Positions 7,633-16,069 of a DNA stretch of 64,000 nucleotides are shown one piece after another (within the stretch, counting starts at the first letter, position 1; each line of letters opens with the position of its first letter). Under the pieces are notes generated by a model. It saw only the letters and a list, made by a program, of their open reading frames with translations. It searched no databases and was not told where the DNA came from. Origin of the DNA: Fredinandcohnia onubensis (GTDB lineage: Bacteria; Bacillota; Bacilli; Bacillales; Bacillaceae_L). Position numbers and translations under genes: made by a program. The stretch lies in contig NZ_JAPSKV010000008.1 of the NCBI RefSeq assembly GCF_031181385.1, forward strand, positions 1 through 64,000, read 5' to 3'.

Positions 7633-10030
7633 CTGAACCCTCCTTTGCTAAACGTAGCTTTATTAATGAATAAACACCTAAACCTGCAATGGTTAACACG
7701 AGAATCTCGAGCATTGTATCAATCCCACGGAAATCAACAAGAATAGCATTGACGATGTTCTTGGCTCCTGCAAGTTCATAGGCATTTTCATAGTAGCTTG
7801 AAATCGAATCAAATATTCGATTTCCGTTCACTGATAATGCCACAATTGTTACGACTACCCCTGACCCAATAGCTATGACCGCATTTGTTACCTTGAACGG
7901 GATTCGACTAATTTCTTTTCGCAATTGCGGTAAGTGATAGAAACATAATAGGAAAAGAGCGGTCGTGACGGTTTCCACAACCAGTTGAGTCAAAGCAAGA
8001 TCTGGTGCGCGGAATAAGACAAAGAAAAATGCCACTAAGTATCCTAATGCCCCCACAGCAACAATCGAGGTAATTCTCGATTTTGAAAATAGAACGGTGA
8101 CAGCTGACACTACCGAAACAATCATAATCGCTAGTTCAAATAGTGTAGCCGGGTTATCAGTTGATGAATCAAAGGAAATTCCATCGAGTAACCAGATTGA
8201 TCCACCGACAACAATAATCATGAAACCAAAGATATAAACAAGATAATCACGAATAAATCCTGTCATATAAAAGTTTGTAATTGAACCATATATCAGTTCC
8301 ATTTTATTTAAAGCAAGATTATATATATGGTTGATTGTTAGTGACTGTGGGTAAAACTTGTACACCCGGTACCATTTTCTTATATTGAGATAAAGAATTG
8401 TTCCAAGAACAACTACCCCGATCGTCATCCAAAGTTCCTGATTCCAACCGTGCCACGCAGTAATTTTTAATTTCACCACATCTGCCTCAGCAAGCAAAGG
8501 CAATACAGAAGTTAACGCCGGCTTTAATAAATACTGCGAAACCAGATTTGGGAAAAAGAAACCAAGAATCACGAGTGACCCTAAAATAATCGGTGATAGT
8601 AACATTCCAAGTGGCGCTTCATGAACAACTCGGTCATTGTCGAGCTTATATTTCCCTCTAAATGTTTTAAATACAAGAATCATACAGTAGATAAATGTAA
8701 AAACACTAGCGATCCAAGCGATAATAGGAATGAATACTCCAATAGTTCCCATGTTGAGAAAATCCATTTTTGCCGCATTATTAACCGCTGCAAAAAACAT
8801 TTCCTTACTTAAGAATCCATTAAAAGGAGGCAGTCCAGCCATTGAAAAGGCACCTATCACCATTAGTGTGAAGGAAATAGGCATTAGATGAATAAGACCA
8901 CCCAGCCTTCGAATATCACGAGTCCCTGTTTCATGGTCAATAATCCCGACTACCATAAAGAGACTCCCTTTAAAAGTCGAGTGATTCAGCAAATGAAACA
9001 GAGCTGCAAAGACGGCTGTGCCGTAAATGGCTGTTTCATCCCCCAAACCGAAATACATCGCAGCCGACCCGAGACCAAGAAGACTCATGATCAAGCCTAA
9101 TTGGCTTATCGTTGAGTATGCCAATAATGCTTTTAAGTCTGTCTGTCGAACCGCATTAACGGATCCATACAGCAATGTAATTAAACCAACACCCGTAACA
9201 AGCCAAAACCATTCAGATGAACCGCCAAAAATAGGTGTTAATCGTGCAACTAAATAGATACCTGCTTTAACCATTGTGGCTGAATGTAAATAGGCACTAA
9301 TGGGAGTCGGAGCTTCCATTGCATCTGGGAGCCAAATACTAAACGGAAATTGAGCAGATTTTGTAAAAGCACCTAGTAAAATTAATACCATCGCTGGTAC
9401 GAATAAGGCGCTCGATGATATCGCATCAGCATTCAACAACATTTCACGAATGCTATAGGTTCCCGAGTTACTTGAAATCATAACAAGACCCGCAAGCATC
9501 GCTAATCCACCAAATATCGTGATTAGCATAGACTTTTGCGCACCATAGCGTGACTTCTCACGTTCATACCAATACGCAATTAATAGGAAAGAAGATACAC
9601 TGGTTAATTCCCAAAATACATACAGAACAAAGATATTATCAGAAAATACTAAACCAAGCATGGCTCCCATGAACATCAGTAAATACACGTAAAAGTTATG
9701 AAGTGCTTCACGTTCTTTTGATAAGTAAAAAATAGAATATAAAATAACCAATGCACCAATACCCGTAATTAATAATCCGAACATTAACCCTAATCCATCG
9801 ATATAGGTAGTAAAATTAATATCATAGGAAGGTATCCAAGGAAGCCTTGTAATAATGGTATTCCCATTTGCAATATCGGGAACAAATGTAATAAGATAAA
9901 CAAAAATCAGGAGTGGCACCAAGAACACGAACCAGCCCGTATGAATGCGAGGACAAAACTTCTTATATAATATAGGAACAAACACGGCGAAAATAAATGG
10001 TAGCATGATTGAAAAATGGAACCAATACAT
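7616..10030 (-). CDS. mrpA: Na+/H+ antiporter subunit A
   Basis: The first gene of the operon gives about 804 residues, close to the roughly 800 of B. subtilis MrpA. The ATG at 10030 is chosen because AAGGAGG lies nine bases upstream. The NuoL-like half includes FVLYVFWELTSVSSFLLIAY, FPFSIWLPDAMEAPTPISAY and SMAGLPPFNGFLSKE. The C-terminal part (VAFFFVLFRAPDLALTQLVV, then TMLEILVLTIAGLGVYSL) is the MnhA-specific extension. The order A-B-C-D-E-F-G is that of the seven-gene group 1 Mrp systems, which give Na+ and alkali tolerance. Confidence 0.96.
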   Translation of the reverse strand: MYWFHFSIMLPFIFAVFVPILYKKFCPRIHTGWFVFLVPLLIFVYLITFVPDIANGNTIITRLPWIPSYDINFTTYIDGLGLMFGLLITGIGALVILYSIFYLSKEREALHNFYVYLLMFMGAMLGLVFSDNIFVLYVFWELTSVSSFLLIAYWYEREKSRYGAQKSMLITIFGGLAMLAGLVMISSNSGTYSIREMLLNADAISSSALFVPAMVLILLGAFTKSAQFPFSIWLPDAMEAPTPISAYLHSATMVKAGIYLVARLTPIFGGSSEWFWLVTGVGLITLLYGSVNAVRQTDLKALLAYSTISQLGLIMSLLGLGSAAMYFGLGDETAIYGTAVFAALFHLLNHSTFKGSLFMVVGIIDHETGTRDIRRLGGLIHLMPISFTLMVIGAFSMAGLPPFNGFLSKEMFFAAVNNAAKMDFLNMGTIGVFIPIIAWIASVFTFIYCMILVFKTFRGKYKLDNDRVVHEAPLGMLLSPIILGSLVILGFFFPNLVSQYLLKPALTSVLPLLAEADVVKLKITAWHGWNQELWMTIGVVVLGTILYLNIRKWYRVYKFYPQSLTINHIYNLALNKMELIYGSITNFYMTGFIRDYLVYIFGFMIIVVGGSIWLLDGISFDSSTDNPATLFELAIMIVSVVSAVTVLFSKSRITSIVAVGALGYLVAFFFVLFRAPDLALTQLVVETVTTALFLLCFYHLPQLRKEISRIPFKVTNAVIAIGSGVVVTIVALSVNGNRIFDSISSYYENAYELAGAKNIVNAILVDFRGIDTMLEILVLTIAGLGVYSLIKLRLAKEGSDERAE

Positions 10031-10167
10031 TGGAATCGCCTCCTTAAGTGGATGATTTTTACAAAATAGCTGAATAGATTGACTCATTTTGTAGCATGCG
10101 ATATAGTCATACATAGTTTATAAATTAAAGAACATTTTTTAATAACTTTTATCATCAGTAGCTGTTT

Positions 10168-10370
10168 AAATTCCTACTGGAATATAGCTTAGCCGTTGCC
10201 TTTATTTACTCAAAAAATCGGTCCAACTAGCTAAGTGAATTTTAATAGGTGGTGTGATAAATGTAAGCCCAGCTAAATAAAGGGTTTATCCTTTAGTAGT
10301 TCCTTATTTACTTGTTATTTATGAAACGGAAGTTGGCTTGGCCAATGATTTCACATCAACTTCGAGGTGA
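10168..10370 (+). promoter_or_regulatory. Structured 5' leader upstream of the USP-type gene
   Basis: The long non-coding gap contains nested complementary segments on the plus strand. AAATTC (10168) pairs with GAATTT (10237), and inside it CTTAGC (10188) pairs with GCTAAG (10230). TAAATAAAGG (10274) pairs with CCTTATTTA (10302) with one bulge. GAAGTTG (10329) pairs with CAACTTC (10357), directly before the GAGGTGA ribosome binding site. The segment TTGGC/GCCAA (10333/10341) would form a competing hairpin, and AAGCC (10265) could pair with GGCTT (10335). This suggests alternative structures near the start codon. I could not match it to a riboswitch class I know. Confidence 0.5.
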
Positions 10371-10376
10371 GTAATA

Positions 10377-11069
10377 ATGAAATTGATAAAAGAGCGAATG
10401 GACGAGAGTATCCTTGTCTGTGTATATTATGGCCCAAATGGTGAACGTCTCATCCAACGTGGTTGCAAGATTGCAAATATGCTAGATTGTCCACTTTATA
10501 TCTTAACTGTGGATCCAAAGCCTTTCGATGATCTCGACCCTGAAAAGGTTAGCTACATTGAAAGATGGAAAGAGTTAGCAGACCAACACAGTGCGGATGC
10601 GTTTATTATCAAGGACAATGAAAAAAGACCAATTTCAAAAGTAATCGCAGATGTTGCAAGAGAGAAAAATGTGACCCAAATAATTCTTGGCCAAACTGCA
10701 CAAAGTCGTTGGGAACAAATCGCAAAAGGTTCAATTATCAATTCATTGTTAAGAGAAATTCCTTTTGTAGATCTTCATATCATATCTGTTGCCCGTTACC
10801 TAAAAAACACTGAAGGCCATTTCGACAAGGGTGTTCGTGCATATCTAGTCCAAGAGGGTAACGAATACCGCCTCATCTTTAAACATACTAGAGACGTCCT
10901 TTTTGAAGGTATCTTCTTTAAAGAATTTGGCACAGATTTTAATAATGGAATTTTTAAATTTATGAAAGACCAGAAGACACTACAGGTCCAGGTGAAAGAG
11001 GATATCGTTTCCGATTTTACAAATGTAGAAATGAACACAAACTTAGACGACGATGATGACTTTTTATGA
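10377..11069 (+). CDS. Universal stress protein-type nucleotide-binding protein (KdpD-USP-like)
   Basis: The 230-residue soluble protein starts behind GAGGTGAG. Residues about 10-140 form a USP/HUP fold: ESILVCVYYGPNGERLIQRG, MLDCPLYILTVDPKP and VTQIILGQTAQSRWEQI, resembling the USP domain of the KdpD sensor kinase rather than classical UspA. The last 90 residues are a separate domain with an acidic tail (NLDDDDDFL). It diverges from mrpA, so a link to Na+/K+ homeostasis is plausible but only inferred. No kinase domain is present. Confidence 0.7.
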   Translation: MKLIKERMDESILVCVYYGPNGERLIQRGCKIANMLDCPLYILTVDPKPFDDLDPEKVSYIERWKELADQHSADAFIIKDNEKRPISKVIADVAREKNVTQIILGQTAQSRWEQIAKGSIINSLLREIPFVDLHIISVARYLKNTEGHFDKGVRAYLVQEGNEYRLIFKHTRDVLFEGIFFKEFGTDFNNGIFKFMKDQKTLQVQVKEDIVSDFTNVEMNTNLDDDDDFL

Positions 11070-11071
11070 CC

Positions 11072-11098
11072 ACTCCGCTATTGAGCGGAGTTTTTTTG
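11072..11098 (+). terminator. Rho-independent terminator
   Basis: The arms ACTCCGCT and AGCGGAGT with a four-base loop are followed by seven Ts, just after the USP-type gene stop. Confidence 0.95.
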
Positions 11099-11110
11099 TT
11101 GTGATAAGAC

Positions 11111-11674
11111 TTATAGGTTTACGTCCACTTTCACTAATTGCTTCTCTTCGTTATTGATTCCGATATACTTGAATGTTTCAGAAGGTGAGTGATGATTGTA
11201 GATATCCATTAATATCGAAATCGCTATTCCTTTTAGGTATGCATGATAACCAAATGTTTTCCGGAGAGTATGCGTTCCAATCTTCCCAGATACCCCGACC
11301 TCTTTAGCAGCATGATTTATAATCCGGTAAGCCTGCTGTCTAGAGATTGGTAGATTATCCTTCTTTGATTTAAATAAAAAATCACTTCCTTTATATTCTT
11401 GTGAGCGTAAATAATCAGTCAGTTCATTTTTTATCATATTATTTAAATAGAAAGCTTTTACTTCCCCACTTGTAATGTCATTTATATAGAGGAAATCCTT
11501 CATTCCAGATTCATCCCATACGTCTTCAACACGTAATGATAGTAAATCACTAACCTTTAATCCTGTGTTAATCCCAAATACAAAAAATAATAAGTCTCGC
11601 TGGGATTGCTTTTTAAGCACTTCCTTAATTTCATTTATTTTATCTACGTCTTTAATTGGATCGACAAATTCCAT
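11111..11674 (-). CDS. Short tyrosine recombinase (catalytic domain only)
   Basis: The 187-residue protein starts at 11674 behind AGGGGGAT. It lacks the usual N-terminal core-binding domain and consists of the phage-integrase catalytic domain. The HxxR motif (H135-T-L-R138), a histidine pair (H161/H162) and the nucleophile Y170 (FKYIGI) are present. The first catalytic arginine of the family is replaced by K40 in NTGLKVSDLL. Short stand-alone integrases of this length are known in Bacillus, so it need not be a fragment. No att site or element boundary is visible. Its target is unknown. Confidence 0.8.
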   Translation of the reverse strand: MEFVDPIKDVDKINEIKEVLKKQSQRDLLFFVFGINTGLKVSDLLSLRVEDVWDESGMKDFLYINDITSGEVKAFYLNNMIKNELTDYLRSQEYKGSDFLFKSKKDNLPISRQQAYRIINHAAKEVGVSGKIGTHTLRKTFGYHAYLKGIAISILMDIYNHHSPSETFKYIGINNEEKQLVKVDVNL

Positions 11675-11913
11675 CGATATCCCCCTGCTAATGTTACATA
11701 ACTTAAAACTAACATATATTAAGTAACATGACAAGAATCATGCTTACTAAATTTTCAGGGAAATCCCCGTAGTATTTTTTGAATAATACCCTGTATTGCT
11801 AAAATCTCTATTTTCAAGCTAACAAAATGGATTATTTTTTTTGTTGCAGGGCAAATTATAAGAAACTTTTTAGCAATTATCACCATTATCACAATGGAAA
11901 GGGGTTTTTCGAG

Positions 11914-14130
11914 ATGAAGAGGTTTGGATGGATTATTATTGTCCTGCTTGTTGTAATTGCCATCGGAGCTGGTGTAATGATTTCAAATAATATCGGCGAG
12001 GAAGAACAAGCTGAACAAGGCGTCGAAAACCAAGAAAAAGAGAATCAGAAAGTAGACAAAGATAAGCATTTTTCAGTACAACACAAGGATTACCCTGGAA
12101 AAATCGCGCCGAAATTTTCAGCAGAGGATTTAACGGCTGCACCAACAGGAGATTGGATTACTCATGGTGGGAATATCTTCAATGGCAGGTACTCTCCGCT
12201 AGACAAAATCAACAAATCAAATGTAAAAGGCTTAAAAGCTGAATGGGTAACAAGCCTTGGTTCAGGTTATGAATTTAAATATTCAGGTGAAGCAACTCCA
12301 ATTGTCTATGACGGGGTTATGTTCACTATTACCGGTGCTGACGATGTTCAAGCAATTGATGCAAGAACTGGTGAATTAATTTGGGAATACCGCCCTGAAT
12401 TAGCAGCGAATTTAGATACTGTCTGCTGTGGATGGACAAGTCGTGGTGTCGGATTAGGAGATGGGAAAGTCTTTGTTGGACTTTTAGATGCAAGACTAGT
12501 TGCATTAGATCAAAAAACAGGCGAACTTGTTTGGGAAACGAAAGTTGAGGATTGGGAAAAAGGATATAACATCACTAGTGCCCCTCTTTATTTTGATGGA
12601 TTGGTATATACAGGGGTTGCTGGAGGTGAATATGGAATCCGTGGTTTCGTTGCTGCATTTGATGCTGATAAAGGTAAAGAAGTTTGGAAAACCCATACGG
12701 TTCCTGGACCAGATGAGGTTGGACACGATACATGGCCGCAAGACACTGATGCATGGAAAAGAGGTGGAGCAGCTGTATGGCAAACCCCAGCAATTGACCC
12801 AGAGTTAGGACTGCTCTACCTGTCAACTGGTAATCCATCTGCTGACCTTGACGGAAGCACTCGTGAAGGTGACAATTTATTTGCCGATTCCGTTCTCGCA
12901 CTAGATGCGAAATCCGGTGAATACAAATGGCATTTCCAAGAAGTACACCATGATATTTGGGATTACGATGCACCAAACCCTGTCGTTTTATTTGATGTGG
13001 AAATGGAAGGCAAGATGAGAAAAGGTATTGCACAAGCTGGAAAAACTGGCTGGCTCTACATATTGGACCGAACTAACGGTGAACCACTTGTAGGTATCGA
13101 AGAAAAACCAGTACCACAGGATGAAAGACAAAAAACAACGGCAACTCAGCCGTTCCCGGTTGGAGATAATTTTATTCCTCAAGGAGTTACAGAGGAAGAT
13201 GTTAAAAAGGATTTCCCTGACGATTGGCAAGGAAAAATCGGTCCAATCTTCACACCGTTCTGGGATGAGTTTGTTACATTAAAACCGTCACCACAAGGTG
13301 GAGCAAACTGGCCACCATCAGCTTACAACCCAAATACTGAGCTTTTCTATTTATTAGCAAATGATACGTATTTTTCATACTCACATCGTGAAGGTGATGA
13401 GGCAAACAATTACAAAGAAGGCGAAGTTTGGCTTGGTAGTGTATGGCAACCAGTAAACGGTGCCCCTGGCCGTGGTGTCGTAACTGCAATGGATATTAAA
13501 ACGAACAAAATTGTTTGGCAGAAACATTGGGATACGATTGCCTATAGTGGCCTATTGACTACAAAAGGGGATCTTTTGTTTGCAGGTCATAACGATGGAC
13601 GAATAATCGCATTCGACGCAACGAACGGAAACGAATTATGGGAGTTTAAAATGGATGCGGGAGCAAACGCCCCTCCTATCACATATGAAATTGATGGTAA
13701 GCAATATATTACAATTTTTGCTGCAGGTAACTCACTTGCAGGGACAACACATGGTGATAAAATCTATACCTTCTCACTAGAAGGTGCGTATGCATCCCTA
13801 GAAGATATACCTGAAGATAAAATCAACATATCTCCAACAGCAAATGATCCTGCCGCTACCGATAAGAAGCAAGATGCAGAAGAAGGAGATAAATCAACTG
13901 TACATGAGGGCGCGGACATTTACAAAAATAACTGCTTGGCATGTCACGGTGACAATGGTGAAGGTGGTCACAACGGACCAAACTTACAGCAGAGTGAAAT
14001 GCTTCAAGATAGAGAAGCTTTAATTAATCAAATTAAAAATGGTAGCCCTGGAATGCCTCCATTTAAGGACACCTTGGACGATAATCAAATTGATGCATTA
14101 GTTGAATATTTACAAAGCCTTGGTAAATAA
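11914..14130 (+). CDS. PQQ-dependent alcohol-type dehydrogenase with C-terminal cytochrome c
   Basis: The product is about 738 residues; the ATG at 11914 follows GGAAAGGGG and opens an N-terminal membrane anchor (WIIIVLLVVIAIGAGVMI). The eight-bladed quinoprotein propeller begins at GDWITHGGN. It has the adjacent-cysteine pair C171-C172 typical of PQQ alcohol dehydrogenases. Probable metal ligands are E239 (GGEYGIRG), N307 (STGNPS) and D350 (WDYD). A linker rich in D/K/E leads to a class I cytochrome c with C674-LA-C677-H678 and a later PGMPPF methionine. This is a one-chain quinohemoprotein, presumably extracytoplasmic, passing electrons to the respiratory chain. No pqq genes are in the window, so the cofactor may be imported. 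The D-Y-D motif hints at lanthanide use. Confidence 0.88.
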   Translation: MKRFGWIIIVLLVVIAIGAGVMISNNIGEEEQAEQGVENQEKENQKVDKDKHFSVQHKDYPGKIAPKFSAEDLTAAPTGDWITHGGNIFNGRYSPLDKINKSNVKGLKAEWVTSLGSGYEFKYSGEATPIVYDGVMFTITGADDVQAIDARTGELIWEYRPELAANLDTVCCGWTSRGVGLGDGKVFVGLLDARLVALDQKTGELVWETKVEDWEKGYNITSAPLYFDGLVYTGVAGGEYGIRGFVAAFDADKGKEVWKTHTVPGPDEVGHDTWPQDTDAWKRGGAAVWQTPAIDPELGLLYLSTGNPSADLDGSTREGDNLFADSVLALDAKSGEYKWHFQEVHHDIWDYDAPNPVVLFDVEMEGKMRKGIAQAGKTGWLYILDRTNGEPLVGIEEKPVPQDERQKTTATQPFPVGDNFIPQGVTEEDVKKDFPDDWQGKIGPIFTPFWDEFVTLKPSPQGGANWPPSAYNPNTELFYLLANDTYFSYSHREGDEANNYKEGEVWLGSVWQPVNGAPGRGVVTAMDIKTNKIVWQKHWDTIAYSGLLTTKGDLLFAGHNDGRIIAFDATNGNELWEFKMDAGANAPPITYEIDGKQYITIFAAGNSLAGTTHGDKIYTFSLEGAYASLEDIPEDKINISPTANDPAATDKKQDAEEGDKSTVHEGADIYKNNCLACHGDNGEGGHNGPNLQQSEMLQDREALINQIKNGSPGMPPFKDTLDDNQIDALVEYLQSLGK

Positions 14131-14137
14131 CAAGAAT

Positions 14138-14168
14138 GGGAATCGTTTGGCGACGATTCCCTTTTTTT
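14138..14168 (+). terminator. Rho-independent terminator after the PQQ dehydrogenase
   Basis: The arms GGGAATCGT and ACGATTCCC with a TTGGCG loop are followed by seven Ts. Confidence 0.95.
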
Positions 14169-14182
14169 GTTGGTGTTTGGAG

Positions 14183-14390
14183 ATGAAGGACTTTAGCTTG
14201 CTTCCTCCTCCTCGCTCGGGTCTTCATAGACCGGATGAAGGACTTTAGTTCGCTTCCTCCTCCCCGTCCGGGTCTTCATAGACCGGATGAAGGACTTTAG
14301 TTCGCTCCCTCCTCCCCGTTCGGGCCTTCATCGAGCGGATGAAGGACTTTAGCTTGCTTCCTCCTCCTCGCTCGGGACTTCATAAATCCA
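14183..14390. repeat. Array of four 52-bp units (ATGAAGGACTTTAG type)
   Basis: ATGAAG boxes start at 14183, 14235, 14287 and 14339, exactly 52 bp apart, and each unit ends in CTTCAT. The units are nearly identical inside (pyrimidine-rich CTTCCTCCTC core). They share outer boxes and period with the arrays at 5-361 and 56124-56610. Confidence 0.92.
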
Positions 14391-14399
14391 CCCCACCCA

Positions 14400-14769
14400 C
14401 AATCCGCCTTATCCCTAATCAAACATTGGAAAAGATATACAAGTATAATATCTTAAATTAAAATTTCGATAAATTCAGTATTTTAGACCTATAATTCTAC
14501 GAACTCCCATATACACTACTTAGCCAAATCAATGGATAGATTATATAGACATAATTACTCGTTGTGAAAGGTTTAAATTATTTACTATTATTGAAGATAT
14601 TGAAATTCGTGGAAGCTATTTTGTTTTAAAAAAATGTAGAAATTCTGTCGCCCTTTAACGCTTTCATTAAAAAAATTATCAAAAAACACAAAATATTGTA
14701 GAAAAATGATAAAAAGATGTTATAATGTTCAATATCGTATAAAATTTTCTGAAAATAGGGGGCTTTATC
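14400..14769 (+). promoter_or_regulatory. Non-coding upstream region of dctP
   Basis: This AT-rich stretch has no credible reading frame. A TATAAT at about 14718-14723 could be a -10 element for dctP, but no good -35 is seen at 17 bp. The AGGGGG at 14756-14761 is the dctP ribosome binding site. Confidence 0.45.
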
Positions 14770-15807
14770 ATGAAAGTAAAAAAACTTTCCTGGATGGTAC
14801 TCTTCCTCGTGTTTGCTTTAGTTTTAGCAGCATGTGGAGGTAATGGATCCAGTAGCGAAGGCGAATCATCATCTGATGGCGCTAAAGACGAAGGAAAAAC
14901 ATACACATTTAAAGCAGGACATTCTCAAACAGAAGAACATCCTTATCATCTTGCATTACTTGATTTAGCTGAAAATGTGAAAGAACGTACTGATGGAAAA
15001 GTTACAATCGAAATTTTTCCACTTAACCAATTAGGTGCTGAGAGAGAATTAACAGAAGCGCTTACACTCGGAACTGCTGATATGTCAATTTCATCAACAG
15101 CGCCAATTGCAAACTTCTATCCACAAATCGGTATCGTTGATTTACCATTCTTATTTGAATCAAGAGAACATGCATACAGCGTACTTGATGGACAAGTTGG
15201 TCAGGATCTATTAGCTGGTATGGAAGATGTTGGTCTTGTGGGTCTCGCTTGGGCTGAAAATGGTTTCCGCCACATCACAAACAGCAAACACCCAATCACA
15301 AAGCCTGAAGATTTAAAAGGATTAAAGATCCGTACACAAGAAAACCAAATTCACTTAGATGCGTTCAATGCTCTTGGCGCTCAACCAACACCAATGGCAT
15401 GGAACGAAGCTTTAACAGCTCTACAACAAGGCGTTGTTGATGCACAAGAAAATCCATTAATCATTGCAGATACGTACAAACTTTATGATGCTAACCAAAA
15501 ATACATGACATTAACAGGCCATATTTACTCACCTGCAGTTGTATTGTTCAGTAAATCTGTTTTCGATACACTTCCAGCAGATTACCAAGATATTCTTAAG
15601 GAAGAAGCAAAAATCGCTGGTGATAAAGTTCGCGAACTTAGCACAAAGGCTGATACTGATTCATTACAGGTAGTAAAAGATGCAGGTATGGAAGTTATCG
15701 AAGATGTTGATGTACAACCATTCCGTGACGCAATTCAATCTGTATTTGAGAAATACGAAAAAGACTTTGGTAAAGAAAACATTGAAGCAATCTTAAACGG
15801 AAATTAA
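14770..15807 (+). CDS. dctP: TRAP transporter solute-binding protein (DctP family, lipoprotein)
   Basis: The 345-residue protein has a lipoprotein signal (LVFALVLAACGG, lipobox cysteine at about residue 22) and a low-complexity serine/glutamate linker, as usual for a Gram-positive membrane-tethered binding protein. The DctP fold shows GADMSISSTAP-like and LPFLFESREHA segments. The conserved arginine in LKIRTQEN binds the carboxylate of the ligand in characterised members, and the signature ALQQGVVDAQENP follows. The ligand is probably an organic acid but cannot be named from sequence. Confidence 0.9.
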   Translation: MKVKKLSWMVLFLVFALVLAACGGNGSSSEGESSSDGAKDEGKTYTFKAGHSQTEEHPYHLALLDLAENVKERTDGKVTIEIFPLNQLGAERELTEALTLGTADMSISSTAPIANFYPQIGIVDLPFLFESREHAYSVLDGQVGQDLLAGMEDVGLVGLAWAENGFRHITNSKHPITKPEDLKGLKIRTQENQIHLDAFNALGAQPTPMAWNEALTALQQGVVDAQENPLIIADTYKLYDANQKYMTLTGHIYSPAVVLFSKSVFDTLPADYQDILKEEAKIAGDKVRELSTKADTDSLQVVKDAGMEVIEDVDVQPFRDAIQSVFEKYEKDFGKENIEAILNGN

Positions 15808-15815
15808 TCTAAATA

Positions 15816-16024
15816 AAAAAACTTGGTGAGTGCCTAGCACAATCCAAGTTTTTAACTTTATTCAGGCGGGGTTTGAACCCCGACTGAATAAAGTTAAAAG
15901 CCTCCGGCGGATGCCACAGATTTTCAAAGGAAGCTTTTCGAGCGTAGGATCAAAGACTAAGAACGCCACTTCCTGTGGCAACGTCTTTGTGACCCACCTC
16001 GTGTGGGCCTAAAAATCTGGGCGC
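15816..16024. repeat. Hairpin-rich spacer inside the TRAP operon
   Basis: Several strong hairpins follow each other between dctP and dctQ. AAAACTTGG/CCAAGTTTT is an attenuator-like stem-loop right after dctP. A long palindrome at about 15855-15898 has 13-base arms TAACTTTATTCAG/CTGAATAAAGTTA around inner GGGGTT/AACCCC. AAAGAC...GCCAC-TTCCT-GTGGC...GTCTTT lies at about 15953-15991, then CCCAC/GTGGG, with CAGATTTT/AAAAATCTG pairing across the block. No credible gene is present. It may lower dctQM expression relative to dctP. The CCAC-TTCCTGTGG stem-loop recurs at about 42110. Confidence 0.75.
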
Positions 16025-16069
16025 AAATACGCCAAGGCGCATTTGATTAGATAATAAGGGGAAATAAAG

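Noticed and set aside
4184-10030. Complex I (nuo) genes
   Set aside because: Subunits resemble NuoL/M/N and NuoK, but the order, the MrpB/E/F/G subunits and the absence of hydrogenase-like subunits identify an Mrp antiporter.
10168-10370. ydaO-type c-di-AMP riboswitch
   Set aside because: The conserved GGGGUUAAUC-like core that I associate with this class is not visible on either strand, so I left the leader unclassified.
11111-14130. Integrated mobile island carrying the PQQ dehydrogenase
   Set aside because: The short recombinase is the only hint; no att repeats, tRNA gene or other element genes are seen.
15830-16012. 60-codon reading frame between dctP and dctQ
   Set aside because: It runs through the stem-loops of the hairpin block and has no suitable ribosome binding site.
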